DNA of 11,270 nt from Candidatus Pacearchaeota archaeon (GCA_002686195.1 NZAS01000190.1:1-11270); one strand, 5' to 3'. Counted from the stretch's first letter, positions 1-5,964 are shown. Numbers and translations: made by a program. Notes: generated by a model not told the origin, from the sequence alone.

Positions 1-1581
1 ATAATCCTCATAAGAAAATATCTCTTCTTGACCTTGATAACTTTTATACTCTCCTGGAAGTTGATTCCTCAAATCATATGCTAATTGACTATCGACTGAT
101 TTAAATCCTGTATTAATTTCACAACCCAACAAAGGCACACCTTTCGTTGTAACAATATAATTAATTGGAGTCGAAATAGAATCAAGCTTAGTTTCAATCT
201 GAGTCAAGATATTATTATAATCAACGCAATCACTCCCTATCCTTTCAGTTGTAGGAATATCTGTTGCAGCACCTTCCCCTAAATTAATTCTATGATTCGG
301 ATCAAACCCATAACCAAAACCAGTCCCACCCTGAGGCCCCCTCTCTTGCTCAAAATAATTACATATCTGCATACTTATAGCACTATTATCATTACAAACC
401 AATAAAACATCCCCATATTCAAAGTAACTATCTGGCGCTCCAATAGGATTAGGGCTTAACAAAACAGATTCACTAACACTCAAAAGATTCTCACTTCTAA
501 CACTAACATTAGGATCATAAGCAGTCCAAGCATCAAAATAATATTCAGGGTCTTGCCAAAAGTCATCTTGATATTCTGCATACCATTCAGTTTCAGCTAT
601 TCCTGACCTCACATAACCATCTTGAGGAGTTACATTAACGTCATCATCTCCCAACAAATCATCTTCCTTAATCTTAAATTTAACTTGCCTTGTCTGACAA
701 TTCGTCGCCTCAACAATTAACTTAACTTTCTGCCCTTCACCTGCTTGTATTGTACTCCAATAAGCTCTATCTAAAACACAATCATCTGCCAATGTCTCAA
801 TAGTATCATTAGAAGTATTATTACTTCCATTAGAAACTAATCCCGTTAAACCAGCAGTTTTCTGCTTACTTGCAAAAACCTGCTCTTCTGTAGAATTTGT
901 AGTAGAATTATCAGTTTGATTTTCAGGACTCAATTGTACACTACTTCCGCCCCCTCCCCCTCCAGAACTCGTAGCCCTAGCCTCTCTAAAACATTCCCCT
1001 TCAATACAAGAGCTTCCCTCTGGACAATCCATAACTGTTTCCTGTCTAACATTATCTTCACAATAATACTCTTTAATCTGTCCTGCTTCACAAACATCTG
1101 TTAAACAATCTGTTCCTAAACAAACTTCACTTTTAACATACTCATTAATACCTCCATCAGAATCAACACAAACTTCACTTTGACTCTCACAAGCAAGCTC
1201 TCTTAAATTACAGTTCCCAGTAGTAGCATTCCAATTCGCTCCAACTACTCCTATATCTCCAACATCAACAAGACCATCTCCATTTACATCTTCATAACCA
1301 CAATACTCTTGCTCTCCAGACACTGCCCCAATAGCATCCATATCTCCCTGCCCAACAAGACCACTTCCATCCACATCAGCAACATGACACTCCTGAATTT
1401 CTGTTGTAACAAAACCAGAAATAACCAACTTCATCAAACCGCTTCCAATTCCCACAACATTATCAAAAATCGCATTTCCAGTTACTTTTCCATCACCAAC
1501 AAACCCAACTAACATAACAAAACCTAACAACAAGACAACACCAACTACAAGTTTCTTATAGTTCATTCCCTCTTTTTTCAT
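1..1581 (-). CDS. Large secreted surface protein: dockerin-type repeats plus TIGR03790-like domain (C-terminus cut by window edge)
   Basis: An open frame of 527 codons runs off the left edge. I start it at 1581 (MKKEGMNYKKLVVG...) because a TATA box is centred 26 bases upstream; the ATG at 1566 is the alternative. A hydrophobic signal or anchor covers about residues 8-28, followed by 'VTGNAIF'. Residues 69-80 (DVDGSGLVGQGD) and 98-109 (DVNGDGLVDVGD) are calcium-binding dockerin/EF-hand-like loops, the second followed by the typical 'ANWN'. Residues 126-190 are Cys-rich with a 'CVDSDGG' motif. A six-Gly run (207-212) and a linker with NST/NGS/NTS sequons follow. Residues 268-345 look like a beta-sandwich. 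Residues about 388-527 resemble TIGR03790 (DVLLVCNDNSAIS, YIVTTKGVPLL near 475, SVDSQLAYDL near 495). Role is unknown; it probably sits outside the cell. The TIGR03790 call is from memory of its motifs. Confidence 0.8.
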   Translation of the reverse strand, partial: MKKEGMNYKKLVVGVVLLLGFVMLVGFVGDGKVTGNAIFDNVVGIGSGLMKLVISGFVTTEIQECHVADVDGSGLVGQGDMDAIGAVSGEQEYCGYEDVNGDGLVDVGDIGVVGANWNATTGNCNLRELACESQSEVCVDSDGGINEYVKSEVCLGTDCLTDVCEAGQIKEYYCEDNVRQETVMDCPEGSSCIEGECFREARATSSGGGGGGSSVQLSPENQTDNSTTNSTEEQVFASKQKTAGLTGLVSNGSNNTSNDTIETLADDCVLDRAYWSTIQAGEGQKVKLIVEATNCQTRQVKFKIKEDDLLGDDDVNVTPQDGYVRSGIAETEWYAEYQDDFWQDPEYYFDAWTAYDPNVSVRSENLLSVSESVLLSPNPIGAPDSYFEYGDVLLVCNDNSAISMQICNYFEQERGPQGGTGFGYGFDPNHRINLGEGAATDIPTTERIGSDCVDYNNILTQIETKLDSISTPINYIVTTKGVPLLGCEINTGFKSVDSQLAYDLRNQLPGEYKSYQGQEEIFSYEDY

Positions 1582-1603
1582 CACAAATACAAGAAAACCT
1601 TTC

Positions 1604-1610
1604 TTTAAAA
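1604..1610 (-). promoter_or_regulatory. TATA box of the surface-protein gene
   Basis: On the minus strand this reads TTTTAAA within GTTTTTAAAG. Its centre is about 26 bases before the ATG at 1581, the archaeal TATA-to-start distance, so the mRNA would be leaderless. This spacing is the main reason for choosing 1581 rather than 1566 as the start. Confidence 0.6.
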
Positions 1611-1640
1611 ACATTTCAATAACTCACTTCAATTTCAAAA

Positions 1641-2039
1641 CTAAGTTACAAAGCTAAATCCACTCAAATAATACCCAAGCCCTGTCGCAATCAACCCTAT
1701 AACAATCCCTGCAATAATTTTCTTCCAGTCTTTAGAAACATACCATGCACTTCCTAAAATCCCAAGCCCAATTACAACAGCAAACCAACTATACACCGTA
1801 CTATAATAAAACAACATAGTAAAAATCCCCAAAACCAAAACTCGAGCAACATAACCATCCCAATTTTTCCAAATCAACCCAACCAATACAAGAAAGATTC
1901 CTGCAATAATAATCTGATCAACAAAAGGCCTATAAGGCAAAACCAAAGCTCTCGCTAAAACCAAAACAAAAAACACCCAACTCCCCAAAGCCAAAAAGTC
2001 CCTCGCCAACTCCTTTTTCAAAACACCTTCTTTCTTCAT
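1641..2039 (-). CDS. Small multi-pass membrane protein of unknown function
   Basis: With the start at 2039 this is 132 residues (MKKEGVLKKELARDF...), ending in TAG. An in-frame ATG at 2090 would add 17 residues, but that start directly abuts the srp54 ATG and its extra codons lie on the promoter. The 2039 start is 25 bases from the centre of a TATA-like palindrome, so I prefer it. After a basic N-terminus there are about five hydrophobic segments: 'LGSWVFFVLVLARALVL', 'IIIAGIFLVLVGLIW', 'ARVLVLGIFTMLFYYS', 'FAVVIGLGILGSAWYV' and 'IIAGIVIGLIATGLGYYL'. I recognise no family and see no catalytic motif. It is divergent from srp54 and upstream of the large surface-protein gene on the same strand, 59 bases away. 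That gene has its own TATA box, so the two need not be co-transcribed. Confidence 0.7.
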   Translation of the reverse strand: MKKEGVLKKELARDFLALGSWVFFVLVLARALVLPYRPFVDQIIIAGIFLVLVGLIWKNWDGYVARVLVLGIFTMLFYYSTVYSWFAVVIGLGILGSAWYVSKDWKKIIAGIVIGLIATGLGYYLSGFSFVT

Positions 2040-2059
2040 CAATAAACTAAAAACCGCAA

Positions 2060-2069
2060 GTTTAAAAAC
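2060..2069. promoter_or_regulatory. Near-palindromic TATA element apparently shared by srp54 and the divergent membrane gene
   Basis: GTTTAAAAAC reads almost the same on both strands. Its centre is about 26 bases before the srp54 ATG (2091) and about 25 bases before the minus-strand ATG at 2039. Both distances match an archaeal TATA box driving a leaderless mRNA. No second TATA-like element is evident in the 51 bases between these starts. Confidence 0.6.
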
Positions 2070-2090
2070 CTCTCCCCTTCTCTTTCTCAT

Positions 2091-3452
2091 ATGTTAGAAT
2101 CATTAGGAAATGCCCTCAAGAAAACAACAGATAAAATAGCCAACGCTGTCTTATTAGACAAAAAACTCGTCGATTCTATCATAAAAGACTTACAACGTGC
2201 TCTTTTAGAAGCAGATGTAAATGTCGCCTTAGTAATTCAACTAACAGATAAAATAAAAAAAGCAGCATTAGATACTCGGGTTTCAGGCATAGAAAAAAAA
2301 GAACACATAATCAAACTTCTCCATGACGAATTAATCAAAATCCTCGGCACCAAAAAAGATCTTGTTCTAGGTAAAAAGGATAAAATAATGCTAGTTGGTC
2401 TTTACGGAGCCGGAAAAACAACAACAATCTCAAAAATCGCTTCTTATTATAAAAAAAGAGGACATAATGTCTGCGCAATTGGTCTAGACGTCCACCGTCC
2501 AGCAGCCCCAGAACAATTAAAACAAGCTTGCGACAAGGTAGACGTCCCTGCTTTCATCGATGAAAAAGAAAAAAACCCTGCATTAATTTGGAAAAAATAT
2601 CAAGACAAACTCAAACCATATGACTTAATCTTAATAGACACTGCAGGACGTGATGCACTCTCAGATGACTTAATAAAAGAAATAAGATACATTCACACTT
2701 TGATAAAGCCAAGTGAAACTCTCCTAGTCATGCCGGCAGACATCGGCCAATCAGCAAAAGCACAAGCCAAAGCCTTCAAAGAATCCGCAAAAATCACAGG
2801 CGTCATCATAACTCGTATGGATTCCACAGCAAAAGCAGGAGGCGCTTTAACAGCCTGCTCAGAAGCGAAAGTTCCAGTTGTTTTCATGGGAACAGGAGAA
2901 AAACCATCAGACTTAGAAACATTCGACCCAGAATCTTTCCTATCACGTCTTCTAGGAATGGGCGATCTAAAAACTCTAATAGAAAAAATCCATTCTTCAA
3001 TGGACCAAAAAACCCTAGAAAAACAGCAATCTCGGATTTCAGAAGGAAAATTGACAATGAAAGATCTAATTGATCAAATAGAAACAATGGGCTCAATGGG
3101 AGGAATAGGTAAAATCACATCTATGATTCCAGGATTAGGAAAAGCCACAGAAAAACTTGGAGAAGAAAAACTAGAAGAACAAGAACAAAAGATAAAACAA
3201 TATAGAAACATCTACGATTCAATGACTCAAGAAGAAAAATTGGATCCCCAAATACTTGAAAAGCAAACCTCAAGGATCCAAAGAATAGCAAAGGGTTCCG
3301 GCACAACAACAGCCCAAGTCCGAGCCCTATTAAAACAATACAAAATGCTAAGTGAAATGATAAAATCACAATCAGACATGACCTCCGGAAAGATAGACCA
3401 AAAAACCCTAATGAAGCTCGCCAAGAAGTTCGGCAAGAAGATGAAATTCTAA
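2091..3452 (+). CDS. srp54: Signal recognition particle protein SRP54 (GTPase)
   Basis: At 453 residues the length is normal for archaeal SRP54. The protein binds SRP RNA and signal sequences and delivers ribosomes to the membrane receptor FtsY in a GTP-dependent cycle. The N domain covers about 1-90. The G domain has a P-loop at 103-110 (GLYGAGKT), 'RPAAPEQL' at 136-143, 'DTAGR' at 183-187 and a guanine-specificity motif at 241-244. The M domain begins near 300 and carries the RNA-binding 'GSGTTTAQVRALLKQY' and Met-containing helices. Departures from the usual family sequence are TRMD for TKxD, 'GLDVHRP' for 'DTYRP' and 'AKAGGAL' for 'AKGGGAL'; these are conservative and the gene looks functional. 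The start follows the shared TATA box by 26 bases, with no leader. The bud32 ATG begins two bases after the last base of the stop, so the two genes are probably co-transcribed. Confidence 0.97.
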   Translation: MLESLGNALKKTTDKIANAVLLDKKLVDSIIKDLQRALLEADVNVALVIQLTDKIKKAALDTRVSGIEKKEHIIKLLHDELIKILGTKKDLVLGKKDKIMLVGLYGAGKTTTISKIASYYKKRGHNVCAIGLDVHRPAAPEQLKQACDKVDVPAFIDEKEKNPALIWKKYQDKLKPYDLILIDTAGRDALSDDLIKEIRYIHTLIKPSETLLVMPADIGQSAKAQAKAFKESAKITGVIITRMDSTAKAGGALTACSEAKVPVVFMGTGEKPSDLETFDPESFLSRLLGMGDLKTLIEKIHSSMDQKTLEKQQSRISEGKLTMKDLIDQIETMGSMGGIGKITSMIPGLGKATEKLGEEKLEEQEQKIKQYRNIYDSMTQEEKLDPQILEKQTSRIQRIAKGSGTTTAQVRALLKQYKMLSEMIKSQSDMTSGKIDQKTLMKLAKKFGKKMKF

Positions 3453-3453
3453 C

Positions 3454-4062
3454 ATGACACTAAAAATTATCCAGCAAGGCGCAGAAGCCAAAATCCTCCA
3501 AGTAAAAAATAAAGTTATCAAAGATCGTATCCCAAAATCCTATAGATTACAAGAACTAGATAACAAAATTAGAAAAAGAAGAACAAAAAGTGAAGCCAAA
3601 ATCCTAGAAAAAGCATCTAAACTCATACCAATCCCAAAAATAAGTTCCTCCGAACTCTCCGATTTCCAGATAACAATGGATTTCATCGACGGCAAAAAAC
3701 TCTCCGATCATCTTGATGAATTGCCAAACTCAATAGAAATCTGCGAAACCATTGGATCCCAAATAGCAACCCTACACGACAACGAAATAATCCACGGAGA
3801 CCTCACAACTTCCAACATGATTCTCGAAAAAGACAAACTATATTTCATAGACTTCGGCCTCTCCTTCATATCAAACAAAGCCGAAGACAAAGCCGTCGAT
3901 CTACATCTAATAAAACAAGCCCTAGAAGCAAAGCACTTCAAACATTATGAAGAATTTTTCAAAGCAGTAATAGAAGGATACAAATCCTCAGAAAACTCAA
4001 AAACAATTATAGAAAGACTTAAAAAAGTCGAAGCCCGCGGAAGATACAAGCAATCTTACTAG
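3454..4062 (+). CDS. bud32: KEOPS complex kinase/ATPase Bud32 (stand-alone)
   Basis: A 202-residue atypical small kinase of the Bud32/PRPK family, part of the KEOPS complex that makes t6A37 in tRNAs reading ANN codons. Visible motifs are 'GAEA' at 9-12, the ATP-binding Lys in 'VIKDR' (K23), 'KSYR' and 'LDNKIRKRRTKSEA' (about 28-48), the catalytic loop 'HGDLTTSNM' from H114, the metal-binding 'DFGLS' from D133, 'EDKAVDL' at 144-150 and the C-terminal 'RGRY' at 195-198. All are family hallmarks and nothing essential looks lost. In many archaea Bud32 is fused to Kae1; here it is a separate gene and Kae1 is not in the window. It starts one base after the srp54 stop and lacks its own TATA box, so it probably shares that transcript. 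Confidence 0.95.
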   Translation: MTLKIIQQGAEAKILQVKNKVIKDRIPKSYRLQELDNKIRKRRTKSEAKILEKASKLIPIPKISSSELSDFQITMDFIDGKKLSDHLDELPNSIEICETIGSQIATLHDNEIIHGDLTTSNMILEKDKLYFIDFGLSFISNKAEDKAVDLHLIKQALEAKHFKHYEEFFKAVIEGYKSSENSKTIIERLKKVEARGRYKQSY

Positions 4063-4067
4063 TACTA

Positions 4068-4340
4068 ATGAAAATCACAAATCCTTATTTACAAGATGGT
4101 AAAACCTATTTAAAAGTTCAACAGATATCTGAAACAGGGTATCAACTCTTAAAACCAAATCAATTCTATAACGGACAACAAGACAAAGAATTATGGCATC
4201 AAGTTGGAAGAAAAACAACAAAACGCGGATTACTAGACAGAATGTCTCAAGATTCTAATGTAACATTCATAATTGGTGATGAAGAAATTAGAAATCCCAG
4301 TGCTCTAACACAATTACTAAATCATTCTCAACAACAATAA
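4068..4340 (+). CDS. Small unknown protein, 90 residues
   Basis: The frame opens five bases after the bud32 stop and is in the same direction, so it is probably the third gene of that transcript. I do not recognise a family. The protein is soluble, polar and Gln/Asn-rich, with no signal peptide, no Cys and no membrane segment, and it ends in a Gln-rich tail. A central stretch with 'VGRKTTKRGLLDRM' and then 'NVTFIIGDEE' can be laid against 'VGSRVIVSTNRPTIINRM' and 'YKFIMDPDV' of the next gene, so the two may be distant paralogues. No Shine-Dalgarno sequence is visible before the ATG. Coding is supported by position, orientation and lack of a competing gene, but not by homology. Confidence 0.65.
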   Translation: MKITNPYLQDGKTYLKVQQISETGYQLLKPNQFYNGQQDKELWHQVGRKTTKRGLLDRMSQDSNVTFIIGDEEIRNPSALTQLLNHSQQQ

Positions 4341-4343
4341 TCC

Positions 4344-4351
4344 TTTTAAAC
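4344..4351 (+). promoter_or_regulatory. TATA box of the 73-residue unknown gene
   Basis: TTTTAAAC is centred 25-26 bases before the ATG at 4373, the same spacing as at other starts here. It suggests the downstream small gene has its own leaderless transcript. Confidence 0.5.
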
Positions 4352-4372
4352 AATGTTCTATCACATAATAAA

Positions 4373-4594
4373 ATGAACTCTCAAACACAAGAAACTTATG
4401 GTTCCGGAAATACAGGAGCAATAGTGGACAGAGATCCAGATACAAAACATCAATACAGAATAAGGGTTGGATCTAGAGTAATAGTTTCTACTAACAGACC
4501 AACAATAATAAATAGAATGATATTAGAAAAAGACAAATATAAATTTATTATGGATCCTGATGTCGCAGAAGAGATAATGCCTCGTCTCAAATAA
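4373..4594 (+). CDS. Small unknown protein, 73 residues
   Basis: A soluble 73-residue protein (MNSQTQETYGSG...) with a flexible Gly/Ser/Thr N-terminus and a basic, probably beta-rich core (QYRIRVGSRVIVST), then 'RMILEKDKYKFIMDPDVAEE'. There is no signal peptide and no Cys. The family is not recognised. It may be a remote relative of the preceding gene, sharing the order VG, a Ser/Thr-rich turn with Arg, 'RM', then a hydrophobic 'FI' strand followed by acidic residues. A TATA box 26 bases upstream supports both the start and expression. It lies 46 bases ahead of tRNA-Gln. Confidence 0.65.
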   Translation: MNSQTQETYGSGNTGAIVDRDPDTKHQYRIRVGSRVIVSTNRPTIINRMILEKDKYKFIMDPDVAEEIMPRLK

Positions 4595-4609
4595 AGATAA
4601 TAAGCAATC

Positions 4610-4617
4610 TTTATAAA
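4610..4617 (+). promoter_or_regulatory. TATA box of tRNA-Gln
   Basis: TTTATAAA is centred about 27 bases before the first base of the tRNA, as expected for an archaeal tRNA promoter. Confidence 0.65.
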
Positions 4618-4640
4618 CCATTTTTCTTCTCTATTATTGT

Positions 4641-4713
4641 AGCCCCTTAGTATAGTGGTCAAGTATACGGGCCTTTGGCGCCCGGGACCCAGGTTCGAAT
4701 CCTGGAGGGGCTA
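4641..4713 (+). tRNA. tRNA-Gln (anticodon UUG)
   Basis: A full cloverleaf can be drawn by hand. The acceptor AGCCCCT (4641-4647) pairs with AGGGGCT (4706-4712), with A at 4713 as discriminator. The D arm is at 4650-4666. The anticodon stem CGGGC/GCCCG (4668-4672, 4680-4684) carries the loop CTTTGGC, giving anticodon TTG at 4675-4677. The T stem CCAGG/CCTGG carries the loop TTCGAAT. CCA is not encoded, as in many archaea. No intron is present. The T-arm strand at 4689-4700 has a perfect 12-base reverse complement just downstream. Confidence 0.96.
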
Positions 4714-4731
4714 TTCTGTATTCGAACCTGG
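4689..4731. repeat. Inverted repeat linking the tRNA T arm to its 3' flank
   Basis: CCAGGTTCGAAT (4689-4700, T stem and loop) is exactly complementary to ATTCGAACCTGG (4720-4731), with 19 bases between. A precursor RNA could therefore form a 12-bp helix that replaces the T arm. Confidence 0.8.
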
Positions 4732-4864
4732 AAGGTTTGAATCACTTCAATCTCGTAAGAGTTGAAGTTGTCCACGGAACTTGTTCTGTGGCACTGGAGG
4801 AGCTATATGTTATCGAGCACAACGAGATAACATTAGAACCTACAGTACTAAGATTTTTAATCTT
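4721..4864 (+). other. Array of five small hairpins after tRNA-Gln
   Basis: The stretch between the tRNA and rps3ae contains no convincing gene but has a chain of stem-loops: 4721-4741 (9 bp with one G-T, loop GGA), 4745-4767 (9 bp with one bulged T, loop GTAA, a GNRA-type tetraloop), 4772-4791 (9 bp with one G-T, loop TT), 4809-4831 (GTTATC/GATAAC, 11-base loop) and 4850-4864 (AAGATT/AATCTT, loop TTT). The strand is assigned from the upstream tRNA promoter and is not proven. It could be a tRNA 3' trailer, a small RNA, decayed tRNA copies, or the 3' region of the opposing rps3ae mRNA. Confidence 0.5.
4794..4806 (+). repeat. Partial copy of the tRNA-Gln 3' end (one mismatch)
   Basis: CTGGAGGAGCTAT matches the tRNA 3' end and flank CTGGAGGGGCTAT (4702-4714) except for one base. 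It lies between the third and fourth hairpins of the array. Confidence 0.6.
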
Positions 4865-4868
4865 TCAA

Positions 4869-4882
4869 CTGGAGGGGCTATT
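4869..4882 (+). repeat. Exact copy of the tRNA-Gln 3' end, supplying the rps3ae stop codon
   Basis: CTGGAGGGGCTATT is identical to 4702-4715, the last 12 bases of the tRNA plus two flanking bases. The minus-strand TAG of rps3ae (4878-4880) lies inside this copy. Two direct copies 167 bases apart look like the trace of a tRNA-targeted insertion or a local duplication, but no integrase is present. Confidence 0.7.
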
Positions 4883-5447
4883 TATCAGAACCCTTTTCCC
4901 CAACCACTTCAAAAACCCTAATCTCACTCATAGACAAAGGATAAATCTTCTTCAACTTCAAAGACATATCTTTCTGAATCTTATTAGCCATAATCTCAGA
5001 GAAAATCTCTTCAGCTGTCCTAACTTTAACATACCCTTCTAAATATTTCCGAGCAGCCACACTCAAAGCGTTTCGAACAGCCCTAGAAACTCTCTTCCTC
5101 GTAATCAAAAACGGCTTAATTCTAACCCTAGCATCCCTGCAATCAACTTCAAAACTATCTTCAACATAATTAACTCCGCGCCTCATCATCTTCCTAATAT
5201 AAGTAGCCAACAAAGTCGCCTTAACAGGACTGGCCACTAACTTCTCACCATCAGCCTTAACTTTCAATTTCAAATCCAAATTCTTCCCTCTCAAACTCCT
5301 ACTCAAATCCAACTTCACAACCTGTCCATCAACTTCCTCAGGACTAAAAGCATAAACTTCAATCTTCGCCCCTGTCACTTTAGTTTCAACTTCAAAAAAC
5401 TTCTTCCTCAAACCTTTCTTTGCTTTTACTTTTTGTTTTATTGCCAT
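4878..5447 (-). CDS. rps3ae: 30S ribosomal protein eS1 (S3Ae)
   Basis: A 189-residue protein of the archaeal/eukaryotic S3Ae (eS1) family, which binds the small-subunit platform near the mRNA exit. It opens with the family's basic N-terminus (MAIKQKVKAKKGLRKKFFEV), followed by 'GKNLDLKLKVKADGEKL', 'LLATYIRKMMRRGVNYVEDSFEV' split by one loop, 'KPFLITRKRVSRAVRNALSVAARKYL' and the closing 'YPLSMSEIRVFEV'. The length is within the archaeal range. The ATG follows the rpl44e stop directly (TAAATG), so the two genes form one transcript. The end is unusual: the stop codon falls in a copy of the tRNA-Gln 3' end, so the extreme C-terminus (GEKGSDK) may have been set by that rearrangement. Confidence 0.95.
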   Translation of the reverse strand: MAIKQKVKAKKGLRKKFFEVETKVTGAKIEVYAFSPEEVDGQVVKLDLSRSLRGKNLDLKLKVKADGEKLVASPVKATLLATYIRKMMRRGVNYVEDSFEVDCRDARVRIKPFLITRKRVSRAVRNALSVAARKYLEGYVKVRTAEEIFSEIMANKIQKDMSLKLKKIYPLSMSEIRVFEVVGEKGSDK

Positions 5448-5780
5448 TTACTTTGCCACCTTCTCCCCTACTTCAACTCTTCCAGTCCTAATCGCTTTCT
5501 TAATCCCGTGGGCCTTCCCACAATCAGCACATTTGTAAAGAACAGTAATTCTCCTCGTAACTTTAGTCTTTCTCTTCCAAGATTTAACAGCAGGCTTACT
5601 TCCCCATTTTCCTTTATTCCCTTTTCCAGAACTTAATCCTCTAGCTTTTGCCCTAACAGGCCCGCCTCTAGAAAGAGGTCTTGCTGCAGATCTAGACTTC
5701 TGCTTAGCAGTATCAATCTTGTGCTTTGTATGCTTCTTACATGTCGGACAATATCTTTTCGTTTCTTTGGGTAACTTCAT
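5448..5780 (-). CDS. rpl44e: 50S ribosomal protein eL42 (L44e)
   Basis: A 110-residue zinc-ribbon protein of the L44e family, located at the E site of the large subunit. The N-terminal 'KRYCPTCKKHTKH' (C11, C14) and C-terminal 'YKCADCGKAHG' (C84, C87) give four zinc-binding Cys. The middle is Arg/Lys/Ser/Gly-rich with 'GKGNKGKWGSKPAVK', the loop that contacts tRNA in this family. It is somewhat longer than the 92-95 residues I expect for archaea, the extra length lying in the 'ARPLSRGGPVRAKARGLSSG' part. In many archaea L44e is next to S27e; here it is paired with rps3ae and divergent from rps15. There is no TATA box at the leaderless distance; the nearest good one is at 5957-5964, implying a long structured leader or a separate small RNA gene. 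Confidence 0.95.
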   Translation of the reverse strand: MKLPKETKRYCPTCKKHTKHKIDTAKQKSRSAARPLSRGGPVRAKARGLSSGKGNKGKWGSKPAVKSWKRKTKVTRRITVLYKCADCGKAHGIKKAIRTGRVEVGEKVAK

Positions 5781-5806
5781 TTTCTTTCTATTTTCCTTGG
5801 AAATGT

Positions 5807-5938
5807 AGTCCCAGAAATTTTCCTGATTTCTGAGGTTTCATGTCATTAAGGTCATAATCTGAATCCTTAAGGAATTCAGGACTTATCAGTCAGAAGCTAA
5901 CTCTCGATCGACCAGTAAATAGAGAGGTGTACTTCAGC
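5807..5938 (-). ncRNA. Structured RNA: candidate leader of rpl44e-rps3ae or a small RNA gene
   Basis: This gene-free stretch folds well when read as minus-strand RNA. From a start near 5935-5938, GAAG (5935-5932) pairs with CUUC (5896-5893) around an inner CUCUC/GAGAG stem (5926-5922, 5905-5901) with a 16-base loop. Next, AGUCC (5883-5879) can pair with GGACU (5811-5807), enclosing two hairpins: 5859-5879, containing CUGAAU/AUUCAG and a CCUUAAGG core, and 5812-5832, a perfect 7-bp CAGAAAU/AUUUCUG stem with a 7-base loop. A TATA box at 5957-5964 is placed to start this RNA. I find no clear C/D-box, H/ACA, SRP or RNase P signature. The strand is inferred from the promoter. Confidence 0.45.
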
Positions 5939-5956
5939 ATTCCTATCAACTTTTGC

Positions 5957-5964
5957 TTTTTAAA
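5957..5964 (-). promoter_or_regulatory. TATA box for the structured RNA / rpl44e-rps3ae unit
   Basis: On the minus strand this reads TTTAAAAA. Transcription would begin about 26 bases on, near 5935, about 155 bases before the rpl44e ATG. It is palindrome-like and could in principle act on the plus strand, but rps15 has a better-placed element. Confidence 0.5.

Noticed and set aside
916..1512. Plus-strand short frames opposite the surface-protein gene
   Set aside because: The minus-strand frame is continuous, has a signal peptide and clear domains; the plus frames are low-complexity shadows.
2040..2090. Longer N-terminus for the minus-strand membrane protein, starting at 2090
   Set aside because: It would abut the srp54 start codon and cover the shared TATA box; the start at 2039 has proper promoter spacing.
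4806..4880. A second tRNA of about 75 bases ending in the copied 3' end
   Set aside because: The 5' end cannot pair with AGGGGCT and no D, anticodon or T arms can be drawn.
4714..4880. CRISPR array or integrated mobile element
   Set aside because: The repeats are short, few and unevenly spaced, and there is no cas gene, integrase or transposase nearby.
4737..5042. Plus-strand 101-codon frame after tRNA-Gln
   Set aside because: It runs through the hairpin array and then antisense through rps3ae; the protein shows no family features and there is no promoter at its start.
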